Shown: piece after piece, positions 41,688-52,275 of the stretch
How the letters are laid out: each line of letters starts with the position of its first letter
How positions within the stretch are numbered: position 1 is the stretch's first letter
Assembly: GCF_011299595.1 (NCBI RefSeq)
Contig: NZ_CP049867.1
Coordinates: 2,542,001-2,606,000 of the forward strand
Direction of reading: 5' to 3'
Length of the DNA stretch: 64,000 bases
Source of the DNA: Nocardioides sp. HDW12B
Lineage (GTDB): Bacteria > Actinomycetota > Actinomycetes > Propionibacteriales > Nocardioidaceae
Program-made: the position numbers and the translations under genes
The notes under the pieces: generated by a model
What the model saw: the letters and a program-made list of their open reading frames with translations, nothing else
What the model was told of the DNA's origin: nothing
Database searches by the model: none

Positions 41688-42250
41688 TCGTCCTCGAAGG
41701 GGCTGAGCAGGCCGGGGCGGTCGGCCACGACCAGGCGTCCGCCGGCCAGGTCGACCTCGGGGACGAGGGCGCTCACGAAGGGCACCAGCGCGTCCTCCTG
41801 GCCGTTCCGGGCCACGACCAGCAGGTCCTGGGCGCCCGGGTGGAGCACGGCCTTCACGGTGCCGGCCGGGGTCCCGTCCTCGGTGACGACGCTGAGGCCC
41901 ACGATCTGGAAGTCGTAGAACTCGTCGTCCTCCACCGGTGCGGAGTCCGCCGCGATGGTGACCTCGAGCAGCAGGTCGCGCGCCCGCTCGGCGGCGTCGC
42001 GGTCGGTGAGCTGCTCGAACCGGACGAGCAGGCGCTCCTGGTGCCAGCGGGTGGCGGCGACGGTGAGCGTGGCGTGCTCCGGCGCGGGGCGCCCCGGGGC
42101 GCCGCGGACGGTCAGGACGGCGCCGTCGGCGAAACGCCGGTCGGGCTCGTCGGTGCGCAGCTCGAGGCTCACCTCGCCCCGCACGCCGTGGGGCCGGCCG
42201 ATCCGGCCGACCACCACGTCGCGCTCAGGGTCCTGCGGTGTCGTGCTCAT
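41684..42250 (-). CDS. rimM: ribosome maturation factor RimM
   Basis: Binds S19 and helps 16S rRNA processing of the 30S head. The 188-residue protein has the N-terminal RimM domain ([35 protein letters not shown]) and a C-terminal PRC barrel ([37 protein letters not shown]). The ATG at 42250 is preferred over a longer open frame with a low-complexity start. Confidence 0.96.
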   Translation of the reverse strand: MSTTPQDPERDVVVGRIGRPHGVRGEVSLELRTDEPDRRFADGAVLTVRGAPGRPAPEHATLTVAATRWHQERLLVRFEQLTDRDAAERARDLLLEVTIAADSAPVEDDEFYDFQIVGLSVVTEDGTPAGTVKAVLHPGAQDLLVVARNGQEDALVPFVSALVPEVDLAGGRLVVADRPGLLSPFEDE

Positions 42251-42275
42251 CGCTGCAGTGCCGGGCCGGGACGGC

Positions 42276-42518
42276 TCAGCGGCGTCGGTCGACGTCGACG
42301 AAGTCGACGCGGGCCGCGCCCTTGCCGCCGATCGCACCGATGACGGTGCGCAGGGCGGTGGCGGTGCGGCCGTTGCGACCGATCACCTTGCCGAGGTCCT
42401 CGGGGTTGACCCGGACCTCGAGCAGCGAGCCGCGGCGCAGCTGCTTGTCCCGGACCGAGACGTCGTCGGGGTGGGCGACGATGCCGCGGACCAGGTGCTC
42501 CAGCGCTTCGGACAGCAC
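42276..42518 (-). CDS. khpA: KH-domain RNA-binding protein KhpA
   Basis: An 80-residue single KH domain; in other Gram-positives KhpA pairs with KhpB and binds many RNAs. The GxxG loop is in LGKVIGRNGRTATALR. GTG start at 42518, four bases after the rpsP stop. The rpsP-khpA-rimM-trmD order is conserved. Confidence 0.93.
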   Translation of the reverse strand: MLSEALEHLVRGIVAHPDDVSVRDKQLRRGSLLEVRVNPEDLGKVIGRNGRTATALRTVIGAIGGKGAARVDFVDVDRRR

Positions 42519-42522
42519 GAGG

Positions 42523-43095
42523 TCAGGCCTTCTCGTCGGCGGGCTTCTCGGCCTCGCCGTCAGCCTTGTCGGCCTCGACCTCGGCGGTCTCCGCCGCGAC
42601 CTCGGGGGTCTCGTCGGCGGGGGTCTCCGCCGGGGTCTCCGACGGGGTCTCCGCCGGGGTCTCCTCGGCCTTCGGCTCGGACTTCGCGGCCGCCTTCTTG
42701 GCCGGCTTGTCGGCCGACTTCTTGGCGGTCACGGCCTCGCCTGAGGCGCCCATGCCGGACTCCTGGAGGATCTCGTTGAAGATCTCCTGCTTGGACTTGC
42801 CCACCTCCTTGACGCGGAGGGTGCCTTCCTGGCCGGACTCGCCCTTGAACTTCTGCCAGTCGCCGGTCACCTTCAGCAGCGCGGCGACGGCCTCGGTCGG
42901 CTGCGCGCCGACGGAGAGCCAGTGCTGCGCGCGGTCGGACTTGACCTCGATCAGGGAGGGCTCCTCCTTGGGGTGGTACTTGCCGATCTCCTCGATCACA
43001 CGACCGTCGCGCTTGGTGCGCGAGTCGGCGACGACGATGCGGTAGAACGGCTGACGGATCTTGCCCATCCGCTTCAAACGAATCTTGACGGCCAC
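42523..43095 (-). CDS. rpsP: 30S ribosomal protein S16 with long acidic tail
   Basis: S16 core in the first ~85 residues: [40 protein letters not shown]. Then comes a middle segment ([20 protein letters not shown]), a lysine-rich stretch and an acidic tail of repeated ETP/EAE units ([15 protein letters not shown]). At 190 residues it is about twice the core size. GTG start at 43095. A promoter of the rplS type precedes it at 43226-43257. Confidence 0.96.
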   Translation of the reverse strand: MAVKIRLKRMGKIRQPFYRIVVADSRTKRDGRVIEEIGKYHPKEEPSLIEVKSDRAQHWLSVGAQPTEAVAALLKVTGDWQKFKGESGQEGTLRVKEVGKSKQEIFNEILQESGMGASGEAVTAKKSADKPAKKAAAKSEPKAEETPAETPSETPAETPADETPEVAAETAEVEADKADGEAEKPADEKA

Positions 43096-43225
43096 GAGCT
43101 GTGGAGTCTCCTTGAGATGTCGGTTCCTGGTGAGCGTGCCGGGACCAGGTGGGGACCGGGCCGGCGAGCTGCTGGGCCTGCGACTGCCGGGAGAGAGGGC
43201 CCGGCCGCACAGGACTCAGCGCGTC

Positions 43226-43257
43226 ATTCTGCCAGACGCCGCCGATCCCCCGAAATC
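43226..43257 (-). promoter_or_regulatory. likely rpsP promoter (GATTTCG ... TGGCAGAAT)
   Basis: On the minus strand GATTTCG (43257-43251) precedes TGGCAGAAT with -10 CAGAAT at 43231-43226, the same arrangement as before rplS. Transcription would start about 125 bases before rpsP. Confidence 0.5.
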
Positions 43258-43263
43258 GGCCGC

Positions 43264-44346
43264 TCAGGCGACGACGCGGCCGCGCAGCACGATGCGGCTC
43301 GGCGAGCGCAGGACGCCGAGGTCGTCGAGCGGGTTCGACGGGTAGACGACGAGGTCCGCCGGTGCGCCTTCCTCGAGCCCCGGGTGGCCCAGCCAGTCCC
43401 GGGCCCGCCAGGAGGCGGCGCCGAGCGCGTCGTGGGCCGGTACGCCGATGCGGTGCAGGGCGGCGATCTCGCCGGCGATGTTGCCGTGCCGGCTGATGCC
43501 CCCGCCGTCGGAGCCGGCGTAGAGCGGCACCCCCGCCTCGTACGCCGCCATGATCGTGGCCGGCATCCGGGCGTAGAGGTCGCTCATCGTCTCGGCGTAC
43601 TCGGGGAAGCGCTCGGCGCCGGCGGAGGCGTGCTCGGGGAACTTGTCGAGCTGCATGACCGTCGGCACGAGGGCGGTGCCCCGGGCGACCATCTCGTCGA
43701 CGAGGTCCTCGGTCAGGCCGGTGCCGTGCTCGATGCAGTCGATGCCGGCGCGGATGAGGCCGGGGAGCACGCCGGCCCCGAAGCAGTGGGCGGTGACCTT
43801 GGCACCCTCGGCGTGGGCGGCGGCGATGGCCGCGGCGAACGCCTCGGCCGGGAAGCTCGGGGCCAGGTCGCCCTCACCGCGGTCGATCCAGTCGCCCACC
43901 AGCTTGATCCAGCCGTCGCCGCGACGCGCCTCCTGTGCGGCGTACGCCGGCAGCTCGTCGGGCTCGACCTCGTGGGCGTAGTTGCGGATGTAGCGCTTGG
44001 TGCGGCCGATGTGGCGTCCGCAGCGCACCAGCCGCGGCAGGTCGTCGCGGTCCTGCACCCACCGGGTGTCGGCCGCGCTGCCGGCGTCGCGGATCAGCAG
44101 CGCGCCGCCGTCGCGGTCGTCGATCGCCTGCTGCTCGGTGGCGGCGTCGCTGACCGCGCCGTCGTCGTCGAGGCCGAGGTGGCAGTGGGCGTCGACGAGG
44201 CCCGGCACGATCCAGCCCTCGGCCACGGTCTCGGCGGAGGCCACCTTCTCGTAGGTGACCCGGCCGTCGACGACGTACAGGTCGCGGCTCTCGCCGTCGG
44301 GCAGGACCGGTCCGGTGACGCGCAGCGCCGCAGCCTGGGAAGCCAT
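43264..44346 (-). CDS. metal-dependent amidohydrolase
   Basis: A 360-residue amidohydrolase-superfamily TIM barrel. Metal motifs: DAHCHLG (HxH on strand 1), IKLVGDW around the bridging position, KVTAHCFGAG and CIEHGTGL (strand 5-6 histidines), and LYAGSDGGG with the catalytic aspartate. N- and C-terminal beta strands form the usual composite domain (ADLVVYPSNPLDDL). It resembles imidazolonepropionase or prolidase-type hydrolases; the substrate is unknown. It lies alone upstream of rpsP. Confidence 0.85.
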   Translation of the reverse strand: MASQAAALRVTGPVLPDGESRDLYVVDGRVTYEKVASAETVAEGWIVPGLVDAHCHLGLDDDGAVSDAATEQQAIDDRDGGALLIRDAGSAADTRWVQDRDDLPRLVRCGRHIGRTKRYIRNYAHEVEPDELPAYAAQEARRGDGWIKLVGDWIDRGEGDLAPSFPAEAFAAAIAAAHAEGAKVTAHCFGAGVLPGLIRAGIDCIEHGTGLTEDLVDEMVARGTALVPTVMQLDKFPEHASAGAERFPEYAETMSDLYARMPATIMAAYEAGVPLYAGSDGGGISRHGNIAGEIAALHRIGVPAHDALGAASWRARDWLGHPGLEEGAPADLVVYPSNPLDDLGVLRSPSRIVLRGRVVA

Positions 44347-44392
44347 GCCCCGACCCTAGACGCCGCGGTCCGGCGTGCGACCGCTCCCGGGA

Positions 44393-45958
44393 CTACTTGT
44401 TGAGGTACTTCGCGACCTCGGGGGGCAGCTCGAAGCCGGAGGCGTCGAACTGTTCCTCCTCGGCGCCCTGCGGCAGGCCGAACGGGTTCGCGGGCGGGCG
44501 CTCGGCCGCCGCGGTCGCGGAGGCCTTCTCCTGCTCGGCGCGCTTGGCGGGGTTGCCGGAGACGCGCTTGCCCTTGCCCTTCTTGGCCGGAGGGCGCTTG
44601 GCCTTGGCGCGCTTGCCGGCGCCGGGCATGCCGCCCATGCCGGGGATGCCGCCGCCCTGGGCGAGGTTGCGCATCATCTTGCGGGCCTCGAAGAACCGCT
44701 CCACGAGCTGGTTGACCTCGGAGACGTGGACGCCGGACCCCTTCGCGATGCGGGCGCGGCGCGAGCCGTCGATGATCTTGGCGTCGGCGCGCTCGCCGGG
44801 CGTCATCGACTGGATGATCGCCTGGATGCGGTCGATCTCGCGCTCGTCGAAGTTGGCCAGCTGCTCGCGGAACTGCCCCATCCCGGGCAGCATCCCCATG
44901 ATCTTCGACAGCGAGCCCATCTTGCGCAGCGCCTGCATCTGCTCGAGGAAGTCGTCGAGGGTGAAGTCGCCGCCCTGCCCGGTGAGCTTCGCCGCGGCCC
45001 GGGCGGCCTGGTCGGAGTCGAAGGCCTTCTCCGCCTGCTCGATCAGGGTGAGCACGTCACCCATGTCGAGGATGCGTGAGGCCATCCGGTCGGGGTGGAA
45101 GGTGTCGAAGTCGTCGAGCTTCTCGCCGTTGGAGGCGAACATGATCGGCCGGCCGGTGATCGAGCGGATCGAGAGCGCCGCGCCACCGCGGGCGTCGCCG
45201 TCCAGCTTGGTGAGCACCACGCCGTCGAAGCCGACGCCGTCGAGGAACGCCTGCGCGGTGTTGACCGCGTCCTGGCCGATCATGGCGTCGACGACGAAGA
45301 GGATCTCGTCGGGGTTCACCGCGTCGCGGATGTCGGCGGCCTGCTGCATCAGGTCGGCATCGACACCCAGGCGGCCTGCGGTGTCGATGATGACGACGTC
45401 GTGCAGCGTGCGGCGCGCCTCGGCGACGCCGTCGCGGGCCACCGCCACCGGGTCGCCGACGCCGTTGCCGGGCTGCGGGGCGTAGACGGTCACGCCGGCG
45501 CGCTGGCCGTTGACCTGGAGCTGGTTGACGGCGTTGGGGCGCTGGAGGTCGGCCGCCACGAGCATCGGGCTGCTCCCCTGGCCCTTCAGCCACAGCGCCA
45601 GCTTGGCCGCCAGCGTCGTCTTGCCGGCGCCCTGGAGGCCGGCGAGCACGATCACGGTCGGCGGCGTCTTGGCGAAGCGGATCCGGCGGGTCTCCCCGCC
45701 GAGGATCGTCACGAGCTCCTCGTGGACGATCTTCACGACCTGCTGGGCCGGGTTCAGCGCCCCGCTGACCTCGGCGCCGCGGGCGCGCTCCTTGACGGCG
45801 GTGACGAACTGCTTGACGACCGGCAGCGCGACGTCGGCCTCGAGCAGCGCGATGCGGATCTCACGCGCGGTCGCGTCGATGTCGGCCTCGGAGAGCCGAC
45901 CCTTGCCTCGCAGGTTCTTGAACGTGTCGGCAAGGCGGTCGGAGAGAGTGGCGAACAC
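44393..45958 (-). CDS. ffh: signal recognition particle protein Ffh
   Basis: The SRP54 GTPase that binds nascent signal sequences and targets them to FtsY. The N domain is ATLSDRLADTFKNLRGKGRL. The G domain has GLQGAGKTTLAAKL, DTAGRLGVD and TKLDGDARGG. The M domain has GMLPGMGQFREQL and basic C-terminal residues. A low-complexity Lys/Ala tail ends the 521-residue protein. GTG start at 45958. Confidence 0.96.
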   Translation of the reverse strand: MFATLSDRLADTFKNLRGKGRLSEADIDATAREIRIALLEADVALPVVKQFVTAVKERARGAEVSGALNPAQQVVKIVHEELVTILGGETRRIRFAKTPPTVIVLAGLQGAGKTTLAAKLALWLKGQGSSPMLVAADLQRPNAVNQLQVNGQRAGVTVYAPQPGNGVGDPVAVARDGVAEARRTLHDVVIIDTAGRLGVDADLMQQAADIRDAVNPDEILFVVDAMIGQDAVNTAQAFLDGVGFDGVVLTKLDGDARGGAALSIRSITGRPIMFASNGEKLDDFDTFHPDRMASRILDMGDVLTLIEQAEKAFDSDQAARAAAKLTGQGGDFTLDDFLEQMQALRKMGSLSKIMGMLPGMGQFREQLANFDEREIDRIQAIIQSMTPGERADAKIIDGSRRARIAKGSGVHVSEVNQLVERFFEARKMMRNLAQGGGIPGMGGMPGAGKRAKAKRPPAKKGKGKRVSGNPAKRAEQEKASATAAAERPPANPFGLPQGAEEEQFDASGFELPPEVAKYLNK

Positions 45959-46013
45959 GAAACACAGTCCTCGGGTCGTCCGGAAACGGCGGTGGGGAGC
46001 GGTGCTGGCGCCG

Positions 46014-48293
46014 TCAGGCGTCCAGAGTAGCCGCGGGCGCGAGTGTCTCACGGACCGCGTGCGCGGCCGTAGCCGCGCGCTCGTCGCTGAGCGCCCCCGC
46101 CCCCGGCTCCTGCAGGTAGAACACGTCGAGCGACTGCGGCCCGAAGGTCGAGACGTGGGCCGAGCGCACCGAGACGTCCTGGTCGCCCAGGGCCCGGCAG
46201 ACCAGGTGCACCGCGCCCCGACGGTCCGCGGTGCGGACCTCCAGCACGGTCGCCTCCACCGACGCCTCGTGCCGCACCAGCACCGACGGCTCCAGGGTGT
46301 CCGGCGCGGGGCGCAGCCGCTCGGACGGGTCGAGCGAGCCGGCGACCACGGCCTCGAGCCGCTGCTGCAGCACGGTCGCGTCGACCAGGTCGTCGTCGAC
46401 CTGCCACAGCGACACCGCGACCGGGTCGACGGTCCAGGCGCGCGCCGAGCGCACCGAGAGCCGCATCACCGCCAGCGCCCCCGACACGTCGGCCATCAGC
46501 CCGACCCGGTCGTGGGCCACGACGCGCACCAGGGAGCCGTCCTCCTCGCGGGCCACCTCGACGTGGAGGTACGCCGGGTCGGTGGCGGCCGCGGCGGGCA
46601 CGTCCAGCTCCTCCTCGAGGTCGAGCGGCTCACGTCGTACGCCGTCGTCGGCGAGCCGCTCGCGCACCCGCCGGGACAGGTCGGCCACGAGCCGGGCGCG
46701 CCACGCGCTCCACGCCTTGGCCGACGTGGCCCGGGCGTCGGCCTCGGTGAGCACCTCGAGGAGGTCGAGCACCGCCGCGCTGCCCACCCGGGTCGCGACG
46801 TGGTCCAGCGTCGCGGGGTCGTCGAGGTCGCGGGACGTGGCGGTCTCCGCGAGCAGCAGGTGGTGACGCACCAGTGCGGCGACGACCGCGCCGTCCTCCG
46901 GGGAGAAGCCCATCCGGGCCGCCACCTCGGCGGCCACCGGCTCGCCGGCCACGCTGTGGTCGACCATCCCGCCCTTGCCGATGTCGTGGAGCACGGCGGC
47001 GAGCGCCAGCAGGTCGGGGCGGGCCACCCGGCGGATCAGGCGCGAGGCCTCGACGCAGGTCTCGACGATGTGCCGGTCGACGGTGAAGCGGTGCACGGCA
47101 CTGGCGTGCGGCAGCAGCCGGACCCGCCGCCACTCCGGCAGCACCAGGTCGAGGGCGCCGGTCTGGTCGAGGGTCTCCCAGACCGCCAGCAGCCCGGGCC
47201 CCGAGGCCAGCAGCCGCACCACGAGGTCGCGCGCCTCGGCCGGCCAGGGCACGGGCAACGGGGCCGAGGTGGCGGCCAGCCGGGCCGCCGAGGCCGGGGC
47301 GAGCACGACCCCGCGCTCGGCGGCGACGGCGGCGGCGCGCAGCACCAGCAACGGGTCCGTCGCGGGGTCGGCGCCGCGGTCCAGCACGACCTCGTTGCTC
47401 GCCAGGGCGACGCCCGGGGCGAGCCGCTCCAGCCGTGGCACCCGGTTGCGCGTCGGCGGGGGCGCCGGGGCCAGCACGTGGTCGACCCGGCTCCAGGTCA
47501 GGCGGGAGAGGTGGGCGGTGCGGCGTCCGATCTGGCGCAGCCACCGCTGCGCCGCGTCCTCCGTCGACCCGCGGGCGGACCACTCGGCCAGGTCGAGGTT
47601 CGCAGGCAGCCCGTCGACCAGCGCCGACCACAGCTCGGGCGCGACCCGGTCGGTGGCGCGACCGGCGGCGTCCTGGAGCAGGTCGCGCAGGTCGAGCAGC
47701 TGCAGCCGGCAGCGCTCGAGGTCGGCGTGGGGCACGTCGACCATCCAGGTCGCGACGAGCGCCTTGAGCACCGTGGCGTCGCGCAGCCCGCCCCCGGACT
47801 CCTTGAGGTCGGGCACCGCGGCGTGGGCGAGCTCGCCGACCCGGTCCACCCGGTCGCGGACCAGGTCGCGCAGCCGGGGCAGGTTCTCGCGCGCGTTGCG
47901 GCGCCACTGCGACAGCACGTCGGCGCGCAGCCGCAGGGAGACCGAGGTGTCGCCGGCCAGGTGCCGGGTGTCGAGCAGCCCGAGGGCGACCCGGACGTCG
48001 CGGGCGGCGGCCTCGGTCACCTCGTCCAGGGCGCGCACCGAGTGGTCGAGGCGCACGTTGGCGTCCCACAGCGGGTAGAGCACCTTCTCGGGCACCTCCC
48101 CCACGTCGACGGACGGGTCGTGGACGACGACGACGTCGAGGTCGGAGTACGGCGCCAGCTCGCGTCGGCCGTAGCCGCCCACGGCCACCAGGGCGATCCC
48201 GGTGTCCTCCCGGCCGGCCACCGCGTCCTCGAAGACCGAGCGGCACAGCGTGTCGGCCTGCTCGGTCCGTGCCTCGCGCTCGGCGGCGGTCAT
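46014..48293 (-). CDS. glnD: PII uridylyltransferase/uridylyl-removing enzyme GlnD
   Basis: Modifies GlnK in response to glutamine; in actinobacteria GlnD homologues often adenylylate. The 759-residue protein has the nucleotidyltransferase motif GGYGRRELAPYSDLDVVVV. The HD domain includes HRFTVDRH and LHDIGKGG. Two C-terminal ACT repeats follow (VVAHDRVGLMADV and VRTADRRGAVHLV). The ATG at 48293 starts just before the first helices. The gene follows amtB-glnK and a hairpin. Confidence 0.93.
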   Translation of the reverse strand: MTAAEREARTEQADTLCRSVFEDAVAGREDTGIALVAVGGYGRRELAPYSDLDVVVVHDPSVDVGEVPEKVLYPLWDANVRLDHSVRALDEVTEAAARDVRVALGLLDTRHLAGDTSVSLRLRADVLSQWRRNARENLPRLRDLVRDRVDRVGELAHAAVPDLKESGGGLRDATVLKALVATWMVDVPHADLERCRLQLLDLRDLLQDAAGRATDRVAPELWSALVDGLPANLDLAEWSARGSTEDAAQRWLRQIGRRTAHLSRLTWSRVDHVLAPAPPPTRNRVPRLERLAPGVALASNEVVLDRGADPATDPLLVLRAAAVAAERGVVLAPASAARLAATSAPLPVPWPAEARDLVVRLLASGPGLLAVWETLDQTGALDLVLPEWRRVRLLPHASAVHRFTVDRHIVETCVEASRLIRRVARPDLLALAAVLHDIGKGGMVDHSVAGEPVAAEVAARMGFSPEDGAVVAALVRHHLLLAETATSRDLDDPATLDHVATRVGSAAVLDLLEVLTEADARATSAKAWSAWRARLVADLSRRVRERLADDGVRREPLDLEEELDVPAAAATDPAYLHVEVAREEDGSLVRVVAHDRVGLMADVSGALAVMRLSVRSARAWTVDPVAVSLWQVDDDLVDATVLQQRLEAVVAGSLDPSERLRPAPDTLEPSVLVRHEASVEATVLEVRTADRRGAVHLVCRALGDQDVSVRSAHVSTFGPQSLDVFYLQEPGAGALSDERAATAAHAVRETLAPAATLDA

Positions 48294-48360
48294 GGGGCCC
48301 TCCTCGGGTCCTCGGTCGGGCCGGTGCCAGCAGGACACAGCACGAGACAGCAGGAGACAG

Positions 48361-48395
48361 CGATGCGCCCGGGCCGCGGGGGCCCGGGCGCATCG
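48361..48395 (-). terminator. hairpin between glnK and glnD
   Basis: A 15-bp perfect stem, 48361-48375 with 48381-48395, around a five-base loop. It follows the glnK stop and probably reduces read-through from amtB-glnK into glnD. Confidence 0.75.
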
Positions 48396-48405
48396 TCTCA
48401 GTCGG

Positions 48406-50072
<1,667 letters not shown>

Positions 50073-50217
50073 GGAACCTCCAGATCAGGATCGGGTCACG
50101 CAGGTGATCCCGATGTGGTCGTTGCGGGGTGCCGTGCGGCGTACGACGTTGTGTCCGCGCGTCCCCACCCCTGCGGAGAAGAGTCCGCGAGCGAGGTTTC
50201 GCCGGCCCGCCCGCCGT

Positions 50218-50264
50218 GTTGCGCGGGCGTGACAAAAGCGGCCGTCAGGTTTCGGGCAGGTAAA
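50218..50264 (-). promoter_or_regulatory. GlnR-like binding boxes upstream of amtB
   Basis: On the minus strand TTTAC-CTGCCC-GAAAC (50264-50249) and, 15 bases on, GTCAC-GCCCGC-GCAAC (50233-50218) both fit the actinobacterial GlnR pattern GTnAC-n6-GAAAC. They lie about 145-190 bases before the amtB start, in the only gap of the nitrogen operon. Confidence 0.5.
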
Positions 50265-50281
50265 CCCTGCGCACGGTCGCG

Positions 50282-51442
50282 TCAGGCGTCGAGGCCGAGG
50301 AGGGCGTCGACGAACGCGCCCGGGTCGAAGGGCGCGAGGTCGTCCGCGCCCTCCCCCAGGCCGACGAGCTTGACCGGGACGCCGAGCTCGCGCTGGACCG
50401 CGACGACGATGCCGCCCTTGGCGGAGCCGTCGAGCTTGGTGAGCACGATACCGGTGACGTTCACGGCCTCGCGGAAGACGCGGGCCTGGATCATGCCGTT
50501 CTGCCCGGTGGTGGCGTCGAGGACGAGCAGCACCTCGTCGACGGCGGCCTGCTTCTCGATGACGCGCTTGACCTTGCCGAGCTCGTCCATCAGGCCGGCC
50601 TTGTTCTGCAGCCGGCCCGCGGTGTCGACGACGACGACGTCGACGCCGTCCTCCATGCCGGTGCGCACGCTGTCGAAGGCCACGCTGGCGGGGTCGGTGC
50701 CCTCCGGACCGCGCACGGTCCGGACGCCGACCCGTTCGCCCCAGGTCGACAGCTGCTCGGCCGCGGCGGCGCGGAACGTGTCGGCCGCGCCCAGCACGAC
50801 CGTCTTGTCCTCGGCCACCAGGACCCGGGCCAGCTTGCCGACGGTGGTGGTCTTGCCGGTGCCGTTGACGCCGACCATCATCACGACGGCGGGCTTGCCG
50901 TCGCGGCGCTCGACCGCCAGGGTGCGGTCCATGCTCGGGTCGACCAGCGCGAGCATCTCCTCGCGGAGCACGGCGGTGACGTCGGTGGTGGTGTTGCCCT
51001 CCACCCGCACCCGCGCGCGGAGCCGCTCGACGAGCTCCTGGGTGGGTCCGACGCCCACGTCGGCGCCGATGAGGAGGTCCTCGATCTCCTCCCACGTGTC
51101 CTCGTCGACCCGCTCGCGCGACAGCAGGGCCAGCAGGCCGCGGCCCCAGGCGCTCTGCGAGCCGGCGAGACGGCGGCGCAGCCGGACGAGCCGACCCGCG
51201 GCGTCCTCGGGTCGCTCGAGCGTCGGGGTGGTCGGGCCGCGCGGCTCGGCCGGGGCCTCCGGCGTCGTGGTGACCGGGGCCCCGGTCGGGGTCGGCGCCT
51301 CACGCGGCGGCGCCAGCACGTCGGTGCCGCCGCGACGCTCGTCGAGGCGCCCACGCCGGGCACCGGAGCGTCGGACGAGACCGACGGTGAAGACGAGGCC
51401 AAGGACGGCGATCGCGACGACGAGGGAGATCAGCTCAATCAC
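50282..51442 (-). CDS. ftsY: signal recognition particle receptor FtsY
   Basis: Docks SRP-ribosome complexes at the membrane. The 386-residue protein begins with a membrane segment (IELISLVVAIAVLGLVFTVG), a form typical of actinobacteria, then an acidic/proline linker. The NG domain has GVNGTGKTTTVGKLA, DTAGRLQNK, TKLDGSAKGG and LGEGADDLAPFD. GTG start at 51442. Confidence 0.96.
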   Translation of the reverse strand: MIELISLVVAIAVLGLVFTVGLVRRSGARRGRLDERRGGTDVLAPPREAPTPTGAPVTTTPEAPAEPRGPTTPTLERPEDAAGRLVRLRRRLAGSQSAWGRGLLALLSRERVDEDTWEEIEDLLIGADVGVGPTQELVERLRARVRVEGNTTTDVTAVLREEMLALVDPSMDRTLAVERRDGKPAVVMMVGVNGTGKTTTVGKLARVLVAEDKTVVLGAADTFRAAAAEQLSTWGERVGVRTVRGPEGTDPASVAFDSVRTGMEDGVDVVVVDTAGRLQNKAGLMDELGKVKRVIEKQAAVDEVLLVLDATTGQNGMIQARVFREAVNVTGIVLTKLDGSAKGGIVVAVQRELGVPVKLVGLGEGADDLAPFDPGAFVDALLGLDA

Positions 51443-51478
51443 GTCGCCATCCCATCACAGGACCTGCGTCCGGCGAAT

Positions 51479-51649
51479 TCAGCGGCGGGCGTTGTCCAGC
51501 GTCGGCAGGTGCTGCACGCCGCGCTCGAGGGCCGTCCCGAGGGCGGGAGCCAGCGGCAGGCGGCGTCCGCGGCGGGGATAGGCGACGTACGCCGTGACGG
51601 CCCCGGCGAGCAGCAGGGCGACGAGCATCATCGAGACGAGCCAGAGCAT
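51479..51649 (-). CDS. small single-span membrane protein
   Basis: A 56-residue protein: one hydrophobic helix (MLWLVSMMLVALLLAGAVTA), then a short basic segment (YPRRGRRLPL) and a polar tail. RBS CGGAGGTGACC directly before the ATG at 51649 supports translation. Function unknown. The 125 bases upstream, to the thioesterase stop, hold nothing else I can name. Confidence 0.55.
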   Translation of the reverse strand: MLWLVSMMLVALLLAGAVTAYVAYPRRGRRLPLAPALGTALERGVQHLPTLDNARR

Positions 51650-51774
51650 GGTCACCTCCGGGGTCGGGGAGCGGGCACGGACGTGCCCTCCGGCCACTCT
51701 GCCCATGCCCGTCGGCCGTCCCGTCGCCCCCACGCGCGGGACGTGACTCGACTCACAACTGCCCGCGGCAGTGG

Positions 51775-52275
51775 TCAGGCGGGCTCGGGGGCCAGCAGCG
51801 CCTCGGCGACGTCGCGGATCTCTGCCGGGATGGGTACGACGGGTCGTGGTCCCCCGCCCGTGCCCGGAGCACCCGGGCCACCGGGCTGCGCGACGTACAC
51901 GTGCACGAACCGACCCTCGGCGCAGGCGTCCTCGCCGTCGCCCTGGAACAGTCCGACGCGGTAGACGACCGACGAGCTGCCGACCCGCTCGGCGACGAGC
52001 CCGAGCTCGACGGGGCGCGGGAACCGCATCTCGGCGAAGTAGCGGCACGACACCTCGGCCACCACGCCGATGGCCGGCAGCGTGCGGACGTCGAGACCGG
52101 TGCTCTCGACGAGGTGGGCGTTGACGGCGGTGTCGATGAGCTCGAAGTAGGCCGCGTTGTTCATGTGGCCGTAGACGTCGTCGTCGGCCCAGCGGGTGGT
52201 GGCGGTGCGCCAGGCGACGTAGTCGCTGCGCTGCGGTCGCGCGGGGCGGGAGGGGCCGGCGTCGGGACCGGTCAC
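51775..52275 (-). CDS. hotdog-fold acyl-CoA thioesterase (4HBT/YbgC type)
   Basis: A 166-residue thioesterase-family protein. The hotdog helix region reads TRWADDDVYGHMNNAAYFELIDTAV, where the aspartate and HMNN pattern is the active site of 4-hydroxybenzoyl-CoA thioesterase-like enzymes. The strand VVAEVSCRYFAEMRFP follows. It ends in a Gly/Pro-rich stretch before PIPAEIRDVAEAL. Acyl substrate unknown. The GTG at 52275 overlaps the smc stop (GTGA). Confidence 0.88.
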   Translation of the reverse strand: MTGPDAGPSRPARPQRSDYVAWRTATTRWADDDVYGHMNNAAYFELIDTAVNAHLVESTGLDVRTLPAIGVVAEVSCRYFAEMRFPRPVELGLVAERVGSSSVVYRVGLFQGDGEDACAEGRFVHVYVAQPGGPGAPGTGGGPRPVVPIPAEIRDVAEALLAPEPA

